Below, piece after piece: positions 53,749 through 63,028 of a DNA stretch of 64,000 nucleotides (its first letter is position 1; each line of letters starts with the position of its first letter). A program made the position numbers and the translations under genes. The notes beneath the pieces were generated by a model. That model was not told where the DNA came from and searched no databases. It was given only the letters and a program-made list of their open reading frames with translations. Origin of the DNA: Streptomyces sp. CoH27 (GTDB lineage: Bacteria > Actinomycetota > Actinomycetes > Streptomycetales > Streptomycetaceae). The stretch lies in assembly GCF_020181035.1 (NCBI RefSeq), contig NZ_JAIQYY010000001.1, positions 157,823 through 221,822 on the forward strand. The letters run 5' to 3'.

Positions 53749-53849
53749 CGGGTTGCAAATAACGCAACCCGATGCGCAACAAGAACGCCACCCTTGACCT
53801 GTCGGCCACCACACCCGACCATGTTGCGTATCACTCATATCGTTGCGCA
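53749..53849. promoter_or_regulatory. cluster of GTTGCG boxes between Rieske and purU
   Basis: The inverted repeat CGGGTTGC-N7-GCAACCCG (53749-53771), ATGCGCAAC (53772-53780, reverse strand), GTTGCGTAT (53823-53831) and GTTGCGCA (53842-53849) crowd the divergent promoter. The same word lies before iclR and the reductase operon, so the local IclR protein is the likely binder. Confidence 0.65.
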
Positions 53850-53871
53850 GTGCGCACTCAGGGAGGATGTC

Positions 53872-54744
53872 ATGTCCCCTCGACCGCAGCCCGGCCGCGA
53901 GTTCGTCCTCACCCTTTCCTGCCCTGACCGGGCCGGTCTCGTCCACGCCGTGAGCACCTATCTCGTCACGCACTCCGGCAACATCCTGGAGAGCCAGCAG
54001 TTCGACGACCGGCTTCAGGACCGCTTCTTCATGCGGGTGCATTTCGACGTCTCGGACCCCGGAGTGAACCTGGAGGATCTGCGCACCGGTTTCGGCCCGG
54101 TCGCCGAGGCGTACCGGATCACCTGGAAGCTGCACGACGCCTCGACCCCGACCCGCACGCTGATCATGGTGTCGAAGTTCGGCCACTGCCTGAACGACCT
54201 GCTCTTCCGCAAGTCCACGGGCGCGCTCAACATCGAGATCCCGGCGATCGTCTCCAACCACCGCGACTTCGAGGCGCTGGCGCAGAACTACGGCATCCCC
54301 TTCCACCACGTCCCGGTGACACCGCAGACCAAGGCGGAGGCAGAAACCCGGCTGCTCCAGCTCGTCGACGAGCTGGACATCGACCTCGTGGTGCTCGCCC
54401 GGTACATGCAGATCCTCTCCGACGACCTGTGCAAGGAGCTCGACGGCCGGGCCATCAACATCCACCACTCCTTCCTGCCGAGCTTCAAGGGGGCGCGGCC
54501 GTACGTCCAGGCGCACCGGCGCGGCGTCAAGCTCGTCGGGGCCACGGCCCACTACGTCACACCCGACCTGGACGAGGGCCCGATCATCGAGCAGGACGTC
54601 GTCCGCGTGAACCACTCGCACGCCCCGGACGAGCTGGTCACCCTCGGCCGTGACGTCGAGGCACAGGTGCTCGCCCGCGCCGTGGAGTGGCACAGCGAGA
54701 ACCGTGTGCTGGTCAACGGCAACTGCACGGTCGTCTTCCGCTGA
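53872..54744 (+). CDS. purU: formyltetrahydrofolate deformylase
   Basis: A 290-residue enzyme from ATG 53872 (GGGAGG 5 bases upstream). The N-terminal ACT domain is FVLTLSCPDRAGLVHAVSTY. The formyltransferase fold has the catalytic INIHHSFLPSFKGARPY and YVTPDLDEGPIIEQD. It hydrolyses 10-formyl-THF to formate and THF. Here it would drain the one-carbon units made by sarcosine and dimethylglycine oxidation and renew THF. It is controlled with the cluster through the GTTGCG boxes. Confidence 0.93.
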   Translation: MSPRPQPGREFVLTLSCPDRAGLVHAVSTYLVTHSGNILESQQFDDRLQDRFFMRVHFDVSDPGVNLEDLRTGFGPVAEAYRITWKLHDASTPTRTLIMVSKFGHCLNDLLFRKSTGALNIEIPAIVSNHRDFEALAQNYGIPFHHVPVTPQTKAEAETRLLQLVDELDIDLVVLARYMQILSDDLCKELDGRAINIHHSFLPSFKGARPYVQAHRRGVKLVGATAHYVTPDLDEGPIIEQDVVRVNHSHAPDELVTLGRDVEAQVLARAVEWHSENRVLVNGNCTVVFR

Positions 54745-54838
54745 CGAACGGGCAGTCCTAGAGTACGGGGGACAGCCGGTGTCACGTACCCAACGGGCCG
54801 TCCGCACAGTCACCGTGTCCCCTCGCCTCACCCCTCCG

Positions 54839-54855
54839 CTTGCGTATAGTTGCGC
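54839..54855 (+). promoter_or_regulatory. GTTGCG box overlapping the iclR leader
   Basis: CTTGCGTATAGTTGCGC holds two copies of the box in tandem and ends 1 bp before the iclR ATG (54857). There is no ribosome site between, so the gene may be leaderless and autoregulated. Confidence 0.6.
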
Positions 54856-54856
54856 T

Positions 54857-55654
54857 ATGAGCAACTACGGTGCAGATGGCGAAACAGCGGGTCCCGCTGT
54901 GAACGGGGTGCAGTCCGTCGACCGTGCGGTCAGCGTGCTGGAGATTCTCGCCCAGCGCGGCGAGGCGGGCGTCAGCGAGGTCGCTGCCGAGATCGACGTC
55001 CACAAGTCGACCGCGTTCCGTCTGCTCGGCGCGCTGGAGGCGCGCGGTCTGGTCGAGCAGGCGGCCGAGCGGGGCAAATACCGGCTGGGCTTCGGGATCG
55101 TGCGCCTCGCGGGCGCGGTCACCGGCCGGCTCGACGTCACCCAGCAGGGCCGGGCCGTGTGCGAGCGGCTGATAGAGGAGATCGGCGAGACGGTCAACAT
55201 CGCGGTGCTCCAGGAGCACTACGCGGTCAACCTCTACCAGGTACGCGGGCCCGGCGCGGTCGGCACGCACAACTGGGTCGGACAGCTCACGCCGGTCCAC
55301 GCCACGTCCAGCGGCAAGATCCTGCTGGCCCACCTGTCGGAGACGGCGCGCGCCGGGGTGCTCGCGGCCGCTGGGTTGCAGAAGCTGACCCCGCACACCC
55401 TGACCGCCAGGACGAAGCTGGAGAAGAACCTGGCCGAGGCGCGCGAGCGCGGCTACGCGGTGACGCTGGAGGAACTGGAGATCGGCCTGCACGCCATGGC
55501 GGCACCGATCCGCGCCCGCGACGGCGAGGTCATCGCGGCCCTCAGCGCGTCCGGGCCGGCCTACCGCTTCACCGAGGAACGCCTCCACGAGCTCGCCCCG
55601 GCACTGCTCCAGGGCGCGCGGGAGATCAGCCACCGGATGGGTTACCTGGGCTGA
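54857..55654 (+). CDS. IclR family transcriptional regulator
   Basis: A 265-residue IclR protein: winged helix at about residues 20-80 (SVDRAVSVLEILAQRGEAGV, VHKSTAFRLLGALEARGLVE) and the GAF-like effector domain ending ISHRMGYLG. It lies between purU and the sox operon and is the natural regulator of this betaine/sarcosine cluster. Its start is overlapped by the GTTGCG box. Effector unknown; betaine, dimethylglycine or sarcosine are candidates. Confidence 0.92.
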   Translation: MSNYGADGETAGPAVNGVQSVDRAVSVLEILAQRGEAGVSEVAAEIDVHKSTAFRLLGALEARGLVEQAAERGKYRLGFGIVRLAGAVTGRLDVTQQGRAVCERLIEEIGETVNIAVLQEHYAVNLYQVRGPGAVGTHNWVGQLTPVHATSSGKILLAHLSETARAGVLAAAGLQKLTPHTLTARTKLEKNLAEARERGYAVTLEELEIGLHAMAAPIRARDGEVIAALSASGPAYRFTEERLHELAPALLQGAREISHRMGYLG

Positions 55655-55702
55655 GTCACCCCTGACTCGCGAACCCGGGATGTGCAGGGCCTGCCGAGGA
55701 AC

Positions 55703-55740
55703 AGCGAGGCGGGCCGGTGTCTTCACCGGCCCGCCTCGCT
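55703..55740. terminator. bidirectional hairpin between iclR and soxG
   Basis: AGCGAGGCGGGCCGGTG and CACCGGCCCGCCTCGCT form a perfect 17-bp stem with a TCTT loop, between the convergent iclR and soxG genes. Confidence 0.85.
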
Positions 55741-55760
55741 TCCTGCGTCGACCGGAACGG

Positions 55761-56375
55761 TCACGCAGCTCCGTCGGTGTATTCCACGGCCGCGTCCAGC
55801 AGCCAGTCCGTCAGGTAGCCCGCGAAGGACGAGCGCACCAGGATCCAGAACCCGGTCCTGGTCTCGTCGCGGGCGACGAGGACGACCTGGGTGCGGGCCA
55901 GGGTCGTCTGGGCGCAGCGGCCGGGGCCGAAGGCGCTCGGGTGGAGGTCCAGCGAGCAGCCGTGGGAGAGCAGGTCACGGGCGCGGGGGCCGGTGACCAG
56001 GAGGGTGGTGCGCTGGGCCGAGACGTCGGTCACCGAGACGTGCTCGTCACCGGCCGCCGCACGGATCCGGCTCTCCAGCTCCCGCTCGGTACCGGGCTGT
56101 CCGACCACCAGCCATTCGTCCGGACCCAGCCACACCACGGTCAGCTCCCCCGCGCGGACCACCGAGTCCGGCTCCAGGGGCAGTGGGAGACCCAGGGCGA
56201 GTCCGACGGCGTCCGCCGCCGGACTCTTGGCGTCGAGGCGGACGTTCACCTGGGCCAGGAAGGGAACTTCGGCCAGCCGGACCGCGCCCCCGGAGGAGCG
56301 GGTCGCGGCGGTCAGGCGGTCGGCGGCATGCGCCAGCGGGCTGCGCTGCCGGGCGGTCAGGGCGGTGTCAGCCAT
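55761..56375 (-). CDS. soxG: sarcosine oxidase gamma subunit
   Basis: A 204-residue protein with the SoxG pattern (LGPDEWLVVGQPGTERELES, VSVTDVSAQRTTLLVTGPRA, then LSHGCSLDLHPSAF and FWILVRSSFAGYLTDWLLDA). It is the last gene of the sox operon and overlaps the end of soxA by 8 bp. The gamma subunit is structural in the heterotetrameric enzyme. Confidence 0.93.
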   Translation of the reverse strand: MADTALTARQRSPLAHAADRLTAATRSSGGAVRLAEVPFLAQVNVRLDAKSPAADAVGLALGLPLPLEPDSVVRAGELTVVWLGPDEWLVVGQPGTERELESRIRAAAGDEHVSVTDVSAQRTTLLVTGPRARDLLSHGCSLDLHPSAFGPGRCAQTTLARTQVVLVARDETRTGFWILVRSSFAGYLTDWLLDAAVEYTDGAA

Positions 56376-59300
56376 CGCGGCGGGCTCCCTCGGGGTCGTA
56401 GAGGACGGGACCGGCGACGGTCACCGGGAGCAACCGGTCGCCGACGGGTGCGTAGAGGCGGTCGCCGATGCGGTCCCGGCCGCCCTTGATCAGGGCGAGC
56501 GCGAAGGTCCGGCCGAGCGCCGCGCTGCGGTAGCTGGAGGTGACGTGGCCGAGCATCGGCACCGGCGGGGCCGGTAGTTCGCTGTCGGCGACCAGCTGGG
56601 TGCCCTCCGGGAGGAGGGCACCGGTGTCGTCCGGGAGCAGGGCGACCAGGTGCTTGCGGTCGGGGCGGACGGTGTCGGCGCGGGCGTAGGAGCGCTTGCC
56701 GATGAAGTCGGGCTTCTTCTTGGACACCGCCCAGCTCATGCCGAGATCCTGCGGGGTGACCGTGCCGTCCGTGTCCTGGCCGATGATCGGGTAGCCCTTC
56801 TCGGCGCGCAGGACGTGCATGGTCTCGGTTCCGTAGGGGGTGATGCCGTACGGGGCACCCGCCTCGTAGACGGCTTCCCACAGGGCGAGGGCGTCCCACG
56901 GGGACACATTGATCTCATAGGCGAGCTCGCCGGAGAAGCTGATCCGGCAGACGCGCGCGTCGATGCCGGCGACGGTCGTCTCACGCCAGGCCATGAACGG
57001 GAAGTCGTCGTTGGCGACGGCGAGTCGAGGCGCCAGTGCGCCGAGGACCGCGCGGGACTTCGGGCCGACCAGGGCGACGGTGGCCCACTGCTCGGTGACC
57101 GACGTGCAGTGCACCCGCAGATCGGGCCACTCGGTCTGCAGCCACTCCTCCATCCAGTCCAGGACGGCCGCCGCGTTGCCGGTCGTGGTGGTGACGAGGA
57201 AGCGGTCCTGGGCGAGCCGGATGACCGTGCCGTCGTCGAAGACCATCCCGTCCGGGCGGCACATCACGCCGTAGCGGATCATGCCGACCTTCAGGGTGCT
57301 CATCATGTTGGTGTAGAGCAGGTCGAGGAAGCGCCCGGCGTCCGCGCCCTGTACGTCGATCTTGCCGAGCGTGGAGGCGTCCATGAAGCCCACGCTGTCG
57401 CGGGCGGCACGGCACTCGCGCAGCACGGCGGTCTCCATGTCCTCGCCGGCCTGCGGGTAGTACCATGGCCGCTTCCACTGCCCGACGTTCTCGAAGAGGG
57501 CGCCGTGCTCGACGTGCCAGCCGTGCAGGGCGGTCGTGCGGATCGGGTCGTGCAGCGCGCCGCGGTCCCGGCCCGCGAGGGCGGCGAAGGAGACGGGGGT
57601 GTACGGCGGCCGGAAGGTGGGCAGGCCGAGCGCCGAGATGTCCACGCCGAGGAGTTCGGCGACCACCCCGCTCGCCAGGACGCCGCCCGTCTTGCCCTGG
57701 TCGTTGGCGGTACCGGCCGTGGTGTAGCGCTTGGTGTGCTCCACCGAGTGCAGGCCCGCCCCGGTGGCCCGCGCCAGGTCGTCGACGGTGACGTCACGCT
57801 GGAGGTCGACGAACCGGCGGACGCCGGTGGCGGCCGGGACGGTGAAGACCTGCATGGGCGGGGTGTACGGCTGGGCGGCCACGGCCGGAAGGGCGGGTGC
57901 CTCGGCGGTGTAGCCCTCCGCCTCGATCGCGCGGGCGCCGGCTGCCGCGCCCTGCGCGAGGACGGTGGCGAGGTCGAAGGCACCGTTCGCGCTGCCGGCG
58001 ACCTCGACCGCCTGACGGCAGCTGTCGGGGACGAACGTGCCGAGGACGTCGTCGTGGCGAAGCTTGCCGCCCGCCTGGCTGAACAGGTGCGCGACCGGGT
58101 TCCAGCCGCCGGAGACCAGCAGCAGGTCGACGGCGAACTCCCGCTGACCGGCGGACTCCCCGTACGGGGCGACCGTCACGGCGGTGAGACGCTCCGCGCC
58201 CTGTGTTCCGGTGACCGCGTGGCCGGCCAGCACCTCGATCCCGGCGGAACGGGCGCGCTCGGCCCACTGACCCGGCTCGGGCCGGGTGTCGACGATCGCC
58301 GCGACGTCCACCCCGGCCGCCGCCAGGTCGAGGGCGGCGGCGTAGGCACTGTCGTTGGTGGTGAACACGACCGCGTGCCGGCCCGGCAGGACGGCGTACC
58401 GGTGCAGGTACGTCCGTGCCGAGGCGGCCAGCATCACGCCGGGGCGGTCGTTGTCGCCGAACGCCAGCGAGCGCTCGTGGGCACCGGTGGCGAGGACGAC
58501 CCGCCGGGCGCGGATGCGCCAGACCCGCTCACGGGAGACGTTCGCCGGGGCGTCGGCCCCGAGGTGGTTGGTACGGCGCTCGACGGCGAGGACGTGGTTG
58601 TCGTCGTAGTGGCCGAAGACGGTGGTACGGCGCAGGACACGCACCTCGGGGGCGGCTTCGAGCCGGGCACGCGTCGCCGCCACCCAGTCCAGGTGCTCCC
58701 CGGTGCCGAGCAGGCTGCCGCCGGGTTCCGGCTGGTCGTCGGCGAGGATGACGCGGGCGCCGCTGTTCGCTGCCGCCGCCGCGGCCGCCAGGCCGGCCGG
58801 CCCGGCACCGACGACCAGCAGGTCGCAGTGCGCGTGTACGGCGTCGTAGCGGGCGGGGTCCGGTTCGGTGGCGAGGCGGCCCTGGCCCGGGAGGCTGCTC
58901 GCGACCAGGCCGTCGTAGAGCTCGATGGTCGTGGCGGGGAGCATGGGCTCGGGGAAGGGGGCCTCGATCTGGACGACCGCGTTGGGTTCTTCGACGCCGG
59001 CGGAGAAGATCCCTCTGGGGCGGCCGAGTTTGATGCTGGTGCCGGCTTGGACGACGCCGTTGGCGAGGAGGGCGGAGGCGAGGGTGTCGCCTCGGTAGCC
59101 CTGGTATTCGGTGCCGTCGAAGGTGAAGGTGAGGGGGACGTCACGGTCGATGCGGCCGCCGGTGGGGGTGCGGAACGGGTGGTCGCCCCCGCCGCCCCTA
59201 CCCGTCCCGTCCTTGAGGGGCTCTGCCCCTTCGACCCCGCCAGGGGGCTCCGCCCCCTGGACCCCCGTCGGCCCCGAAGGGGCCTTGTCCTCGAACTCCC

Positions 59301-59622
59301 CCAGAGGGGGTACCCCCAGACAGGCTGAGTGCGCTGGACGGGGCTCCACCGCCTCCGGGCGCTCCTCCCCCGTCCGGTAAACGGCCAGGATCTCGTTGGT
59401 CGATGTGTCCCGCACCGCGTTGAACCACTTGCGGCAGCCCGCCGCGTGGCTCCAGCGTTCGGCGAAGGGGCCCTTCGAGTTGTCGCGGAAGAAGAGGTAG
59501 CGGGCCCACTCCTCGTCGGTGAGGGCGGCGGGGTCCTCCGGGTAGGGGACGTGGGCCTGGCCGCCGTAGTGGAACTCGGCCTCGTCGCGGGGCCCGCACC
59601 ACGGGCAGGAGATCAGCAGCAT
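56368..59622 (-). CDS. soxA: sarcosine oxidase delta-alpha fusion (SoxD-linker-SoxA)
   Basis: One open frame of 1084 codons from ATG 59622. Residues 1-94 are SoxD. Residues 95-146 are a Gly/Pro-rich linker encoded by a repeat block. From residue 147 (DHPFRTPTGGRIDRDVPLTF) it is SoxA: NAD-binding LLVVGAGPAGLAAAAAAANS, ferredoxin-like start GTEYQGYRGDTLASALLANG, and a C-terminal aminomethyltransferase domain (SFSGELAYEINVSPWDALAL). No ATG, GTG or TTG lies in frame near the SoxA start, so SoxA can only be made as part of this chain or from a distant internal start. The enzyme oxidises sarcosine to glycine and delivers the methyl group to THF. Confidence 0.85.
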   Translation of the reverse strand: MLLISCPWCGPRDEAEFHYGGQAHVPYPEDPAALTDEEWARYLFFRDNSKGPFAERWSHAAGCRKWFNAVRDTSTNEILAVYRTGEERPEAVEPRPAHSACLGVPPLGEFEDKAPSGPTGVQGAEPPGGVEGAEPLKDGTGRGGGGDHPFRTPTGGRIDRDVPLTFTFDGTEYQGYRGDTLASALLANGVVQAGTSIKLGRPRGIFSAGVEEPNAVVQIEAPFPEPMLPATTIELYDGLVASSLPGQGRLATEPDPARYDAVHAHCDLLVVGAGPAGLAAAAAAANSGARVILADDQPEPGGSLLGTGEHLDWVAATRARLEAAPEVRVLRRTTVFGHYDDNHVLAVERRTNHLGADAPANVSRERVWRIRARRVVLATGAHERSLAFGDNDRPGVMLAASARTYLHRYAVLPGRHAVVFTTNDSAYAAALDLAAAGVDVAAIVDTRPEPGQWAERARSAGIEVLAGHAVTGTQGAERLTAVTVAPYGESAGQREFAVDLLLVSGGWNPVAHLFSQAGGKLRHDDVLGTFVPDSCRQAVEVAGSANGAFDLATVLAQGAAAGARAIEAEGYTAEAPALPAVAAQPYTPPMQVFTVPAATGVRRFVDLQRDVTVDDLARATGAGLHSVEHTKRYTTAGTANDQGKTGGVLASGVVAELLGVDISALGLPTFRPPYTPVSFAALAGRDRGALHDPIRTTALHGWHVEHGALFENVGQWKRPWYYPQAGEDMETAVLRECRAARDSVGFMDASTLGKIDVQGADAGRFLDLLYTNMMSTLKVGMIRYGVMCRPDGMVFDDGTVIRLAQDRFLVTTTTGNAAAVLDWMEEWLQTEWPDLRVHCTSVTEQWATVALVGPKSRAVLGALAPRLAVANDDFPFMAWRETTVAGIDARVCRISFSGELAYEINVSPWDALALWEAVYEAGAPYGITPYGTETMHVLRAEKGYPIIGQDTDGTVTPQDLGMSWAVSKKKPDFIGKRSYARADTVRPDRKHLVALLPDDTGALLPEGTQLVADSELPAPPVPMLGHVTSSYRSAALGRTFALALIKGGRDRIGDRLYAPVGDRLLPVTVAGPVLYDPEGARRDG
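59203..59325. repeat. GC-rich multi-hairpin repeat between soxD and soxA
   Basis: Four inverted repeats follow each other: GGGGCTCTGCCCC (59217-59229), a 21-bp palindrome with centre CTC at 59240-59260 (CCAGGGGG/CCCCCTGG arms), GGCCCCGAAGGGGCC (59270-59284) and CCCCCAGAGGGGG (59298-59310). This type of block is scattered between genes in streptomycetes. Here its length keeps the frame open. Confidence 0.7.
59341..59622 (-). CDS. soxD: SoxD portion of the fused frame
   Basis: The first 94 residues (MLLISCPWCGPRDEAEFHYG, YLFFRDNSKGPFAERWSHAA, GCRKWFNAVRDTSTNEILAV) are a complete sarcosine oxidase delta subunit. Cys6, Cys9 and Cys63 with a histidine are zinc ligands in the family. Elsewhere a stop follows near this point; here the frame reads on into soxA. 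It starts 11 bp after soxB. Confidence 0.8.
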
Positions 59623-59633
59623 GGTTCGGCTCC

Positions 59634-60866
59634 CTAGTGGGCCACCGCGGCCGCGCCGTGCTCGTCGACGAGCGCGCCGGTGGTGAAACGGTCGAGCGAG
59701 AAGGGGGCGTTGAGGGCGTGCGGGGTGTCGTGCGCGATGGTGTGGGCGTACACCCAGCCGACGCCCGGTGTCGCCTTGAAACCGCCGGTGCCCCAACCGC
59801 AGTTGAGGTAGAGGTTGTCGACCGGGGTGAGGCCGACGATGGGTGAGGCGTCGGGGCTCACGTCGACGATGCCACCCCAGGTGCGCAGCACATGGGCGCG
59901 GGCGAACACCGGGAAGAGCTCCAGGGCGGCGGACATCTGCTCCTCGATGATGTGGAACGCGCCGCGCTGGGTGTACGAGTTGTACGCGTCGATGCCCGCG
60001 CCCATCACCAGCTCGCCCTTGTGCGCCTGGCTGACGTACACGTGGACGGCGTTCGACATGACCACCGTGGGGTGGACCGGCTCCAGCAGCTCGGAGACGA
60101 GGGCCTGCAACGGGTGGCTCTGGAGGGGGAGTTCGATGCCGGCCATGGCGGCGAGGACCGAGGTGTGGCCGGCCGAGCACAGGGCCACCTTGCCGGCGGC
60201 GATGGGACCGAGGCTCGTCTGTACGCCGACCACCCGGCCGTCGACCACGTCCAGCCCCGTGACCTCGCAGTTCTGGATGATGTCGATGCCGGCCGCGTCC
60301 GCGGAGCGGGCGAAGCCCCAGGCGACGTAGTCGTGCTTGGCGATGCCGGCGCGCGGCTGGTAGGTGCCGCCGAGGACCGGGTAGCGCACGTCGGGTGAGA
60401 TGTTGACGATCGGGCAGACCTCTTTGACCGCTTGCGCGTCGAGCCACTCGGCGTCGACCCCGTTGAGCCGGTTGGCCTCGACCCGGCGCACGCTGTCGCG
60501 GACGTCCTGCAGGCTGTGGGCGAGGTTCAGCACACCGCGCTGGGAGAAGAGGATCGGGTAGTCGAGCTCCTCCTCCAGTCCCTCCCACAGCTTCAGCGCG
60601 TGCTCGTAGATGCCCGCGCTCTCGTCCCAGAGGTAGTTGGAGCGGATGATCGTGGTGTTGCGGGCCATGTTGCCGCCCGCGAGCCAGCCCTTCTCCAGGA
60701 CGGCGACGTTGGTGATGCCGTGGTTCTTCGCCAGGTAGTGGGCGGTGGCCAGGCCGTGTCCGCCGCCGCCCACGATCACCACGTCGTACGACCGCTTGGG
60801 CTCGGGGGTGCGCCAGAGCCAGTCCGGGTGGTCGGGCAGGTCGGCGCCGGGGGTGCGGGGGCTCAT
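59634..60866 (-). CDS. soxB: sarcosine oxidase beta subunit
   Basis: A 410-residue flavoprotein with [20 protein letters not shown] (FAD) and the SoxB block [20 protein letters not shown] (around the covalent FMN-binding region), ending in the [19 protein letters not shown] motif. It oxidises sarcosine. Its start overlaps the stop of glyA by 4 bp. Part of the glyA-soxB-soxDA-soxG operon. Confidence 0.95.
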   Translation of the reverse strand: MSPRTPGADLPDHPDWLWRTPEPKRSYDVVIVGGGGHGLATAHYLAKNHGITNVAVLEKGWLAGGNMARNTTIIRSNYLWDESAGIYEHALKLWEGLEEELDYPILFSQRGVLNLAHSLQDVRDSVRRVEANRLNGVDAEWLDAQAVKEVCPIVNISPDVRYPVLGGTYQPRAGIAKHDYVAWGFARSADAAGIDIIQNCEVTGLDVVDGRVVGVQTSLGPIAAGKVALCSAGHTSVLAAMAGIELPLQSHPLQALVSELLEPVHPTVVMSNAVHVYVSQAHKGELVMGAGIDAYNSYTQRGAFHIIEEQMSAALELFPVFARAHVLRTWGGIVDVSPDASPIVGLTPVDNLYLNCGWGTGGFKATPGVGWVYAHTIAHDTPHALNAPFSLDRFTTGALVDEHGAAAVAH

Positions 60867-62149
60867 CGGGCGTCTCCTGAGGTGCCGGAAAGGTGCGGGT
60901 AGAGCGGGTGCTTCGCGGCCAGCGCCGCGGTGCGGGCGCGCAGCGCGGCCAGGTCCGGCTCGGGCTGGAGGGCCAGCGCGATCACGTCGGCGACCTCGGC
61001 GAAGTCCGCCTCGGTGAAGCCCCGGGTGGCCAGCGCCGGCGTGCCGATGCGCAGGCCGGAGGTGACCATGGGCGGGCGCGGGTCGAAGGGGACGGCGTTG
61101 CGGTTGACGGTGATACCGATCTCGTGCAGCAGGTCCTCGGCGTGCTTGCCGTCGAGTTCGGAGTCCCTCAGGTCCACGAGGACGAGGTGGACGTCCGTGC
61201 CGCCGGTCAGGACCTTCACGCCGGCCGCGGCCGCGTCGGGCCGGGTCAGGCGCTCGGCAAGGATGCGGGCGCCGGCGAGGGTCCGGGCCTGGCGCTCGGC
61301 GAACTCGGGCGATGCGGCGACCTTGAAGGAGACGGCCTTCGCGGCGATGACATGCTCCAGCGGGCCGCCCTGCATCCCGGGGAACACGGCCGAGTTGATC
61401 TTCTTGGCGAGGTCGGCGTCGTTGGTGAGGATGACTCCGCCGCGGGGACCGCCGAGGGTCTTGTGCGTGGTGGTGGTGACCACGTGGGCGTGCGGGACGG
61501 GGCTGGGGTGCAGTCCGGCGGCGACCAGGCCCGCGAAGTGCGCCATGTCGACCATGAGGAGGGCGCCGACCTCGTCGGCGATCCGGCGGAAGGCCGCGAA
61601 GTCCAGCTGCCTCGGGTACGCCGACCAGCCCGCGATGATCATCTTGGGGCGGTGTTCCTTGGCGAGCCGTTCCACCTCGTCCATGTCGACGAGGTTGTCC
61701 GCCTCGGAGACGTGGTACGGCACGACATCGAGCATCTTGCCGCTGTAGTTGATGCGCATGCCGTGGGTGAGGTGGCCGCCGTGCGCGAGGTCGAGCCCGA
61801 GGATGGTGTCGCCGGGCTGGAGCAGCGCGAAGAAGACGGCGGTGTTGGCCTGGGCGCCCGAGTGCGGCTGGACGTTGGCGAAGCCCGCGCCGAACAGGGA
61901 CTTGATGCGTTCGATGGCCAGCCGCTCGGTGACGTCGACGTGTTCGCAGCCGCCGTAGTAACGGCGGCCGGGGTAGCCCTCGGCGTACTTGTTGGTCGCG
62001 ACCGAGCCCTGTGCCTCCATCACGGCGGTGGGCGCGAAGTTCTCGGAGGCGATCATCTCCAGGGTGGACTGCTGGCGGTGCAGCTCGGCCCGGAGGGCTT
62101 CGTGGACCTCGGGGTCCAGCTCGGCAAGGGGCGTGTTCAGCGCGTTCAT
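60863..62149 (-). CDS. glyA: serine hydroxymethyltransferase
   Basis: A 428-residue PLP enzyme: [32 protein letters not shown], the PLP lysine in [13 protein letters not shown] and [18 protein letters not shown] ending ([20 protein letters not shown]). It joins glycine and 5,10-methylene-THF into serine, using the products of sarcosine oxidation. It is a second, catabolic copy, since it lies between folD and soxB with 4-bp overlaps on both sides. Confidence 0.96.
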   Translation of the reverse strand: MNALNTPLAELDPEVHEALRAELHRQQSTLEMIASENFAPTAVMEAQGSVATNKYAEGYPGRRYYGGCEHVDVTERLAIERIKSLFGAGFANVQPHSGAQANTAVFFALLQPGDTILGLDLAHGGHLTHGMRINYSGKMLDVVPYHVSEADNLVDMDEVERLAKEHRPKMIIAGWSAYPRQLDFAAFRRIADEVGALLMVDMAHFAGLVAAGLHPSPVPHAHVVTTTTHKTLGGPRGGVILTNDADLAKKINSAVFPGMQGGPLEHVIAAKAVSFKVAASPEFAERQARTLAGARILAERLTRPDAAAAGVKVLTGGTDVHLVLVDLRDSELDGKHAEDLLHEIGITVNRNAVPFDPRPPMVTSGLRIGTPALATRGFTEADFAEVADVIALALQPEPDLAALRARTAALAAKHPLYPHLSGTSGDAR

Positions 62150-63006
62150 GCGGAGTTCGCGTTCCTCTCGGCGGCCTCGACGACGTTGGCGAGCAGCATC
62201 GCCCGGGTCATGGGTCCCACTCCCCCGGGCATCGGAGCGAGCCACCCGGCTACCTCGGCGGCCTCCGGGTGGATGTCGCCGACGAGTCCGTGCTCGGTGC
62301 GGGTGATGCCGACGTCCAGGACGGCGGCGCCGGGGCGCAGCATGTCCTTGGTGATCAGTCCGGGCGAGCCGGCCGCCGCGACGACGATGTCCGCCTCGCG
62401 CACGTGCCAGGCCAGGCCCTTGGTTCCGGTGTGGCAGAGGGTGACGGTGGCGTTCTCGGAACGGCGGGTGAGCAGCAGTCCGATCGGCCGTCCGACGGTG
62501 ATGCCCCGGCCGACGACGCACACGCGCGCTCCGGCGAGCGGCACGTCGTAGCGGCGCAGCAGTTCTACGATGCCGCGTGGCGTGCAGGGCAGCGGGGCGT
62601 CGGTGCCGAGGACGAGCCGGCCCAGGTTGACCGGGTGCAGTCCGTCGGCGTCCTTGGCGGGGTCCATGCGGGCGAGGACGGCGTTGGTGTCCAGGTGGCG
62701 CGGGAGCGGGAGCTGGACGATGTAGCCGGTGCAGGCCGGATCGGCGTTGAGTTCGTCGATGACGTCCTCGACCTGCTGCCGGCTTGCGTCGGCGGGCAGT
62801 TCGCGGCGCAGGGAGGCGATGCCCACCTGTGCGCAGTCGCGGTGCTTTCCGGCGACGTAGGCGTGGCTGCCGGGGTCGTCGCCGACCAGGACGGTGCCAA
62901 GGCCGGGCGGGCGGCCGGTCATTGCGGTCAACTTGGCCACGCGTTCGGCGAGTTCGCGCCGGATGTCGGCGGCAGTGGCCTTGCCGTCAAGCAGTTGTGC
63001 GGTCAC
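62146..63006 (-). CDS. folD: methylene-THF dehydrogenase/cyclohydrolase
   Basis: A 286-residue FolD from GTG 63006: [20 protein letters not shown] (catalytic Lys), [14 protein letters not shown], the NADP segment [20 protein letters not shown] and [13 protein letters not shown]. It converts 5,10-methylene-THF to 10-formyl-THF, which PurU then hydrolyses. Overlaps glyA by 4 bp and follows the dimethylglycine-oxidase gene after 22 bp. Confidence 0.95.
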   Translation of the reverse strand: MTAQLLDGKATAADIRRELAERVAKLTAMTGRPPGLGTVLVGDDPGSHAYVAGKHRDCAQVGIASLRRELPADASRQQVEDVIDELNADPACTGYIVQLPLPRHLDTNAVLARMDPAKDADGLHPVNLGRLVLGTDAPLPCTPRGIVELLRRYDVPLAGARVCVVGRGITVGRPIGLLLTRRSENATVTLCHTGTKGLAWHVREADIVVAAAGSPGLITKDMLRPGAAVLDVGITRTEHGLVGDIHPEAAEVAGWLAPMPGGVGPMTRAMLLANVVEAAERNANSA

Positions 63007-63028
63007 CGGTGGTGTTCCTTCCCCTTGG

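Noticed and set aside
56650..59328. An 892-codon forward open frame
   Set aside because: Antisense shadow of soxA, with no domain and typical GC-shadow composition.
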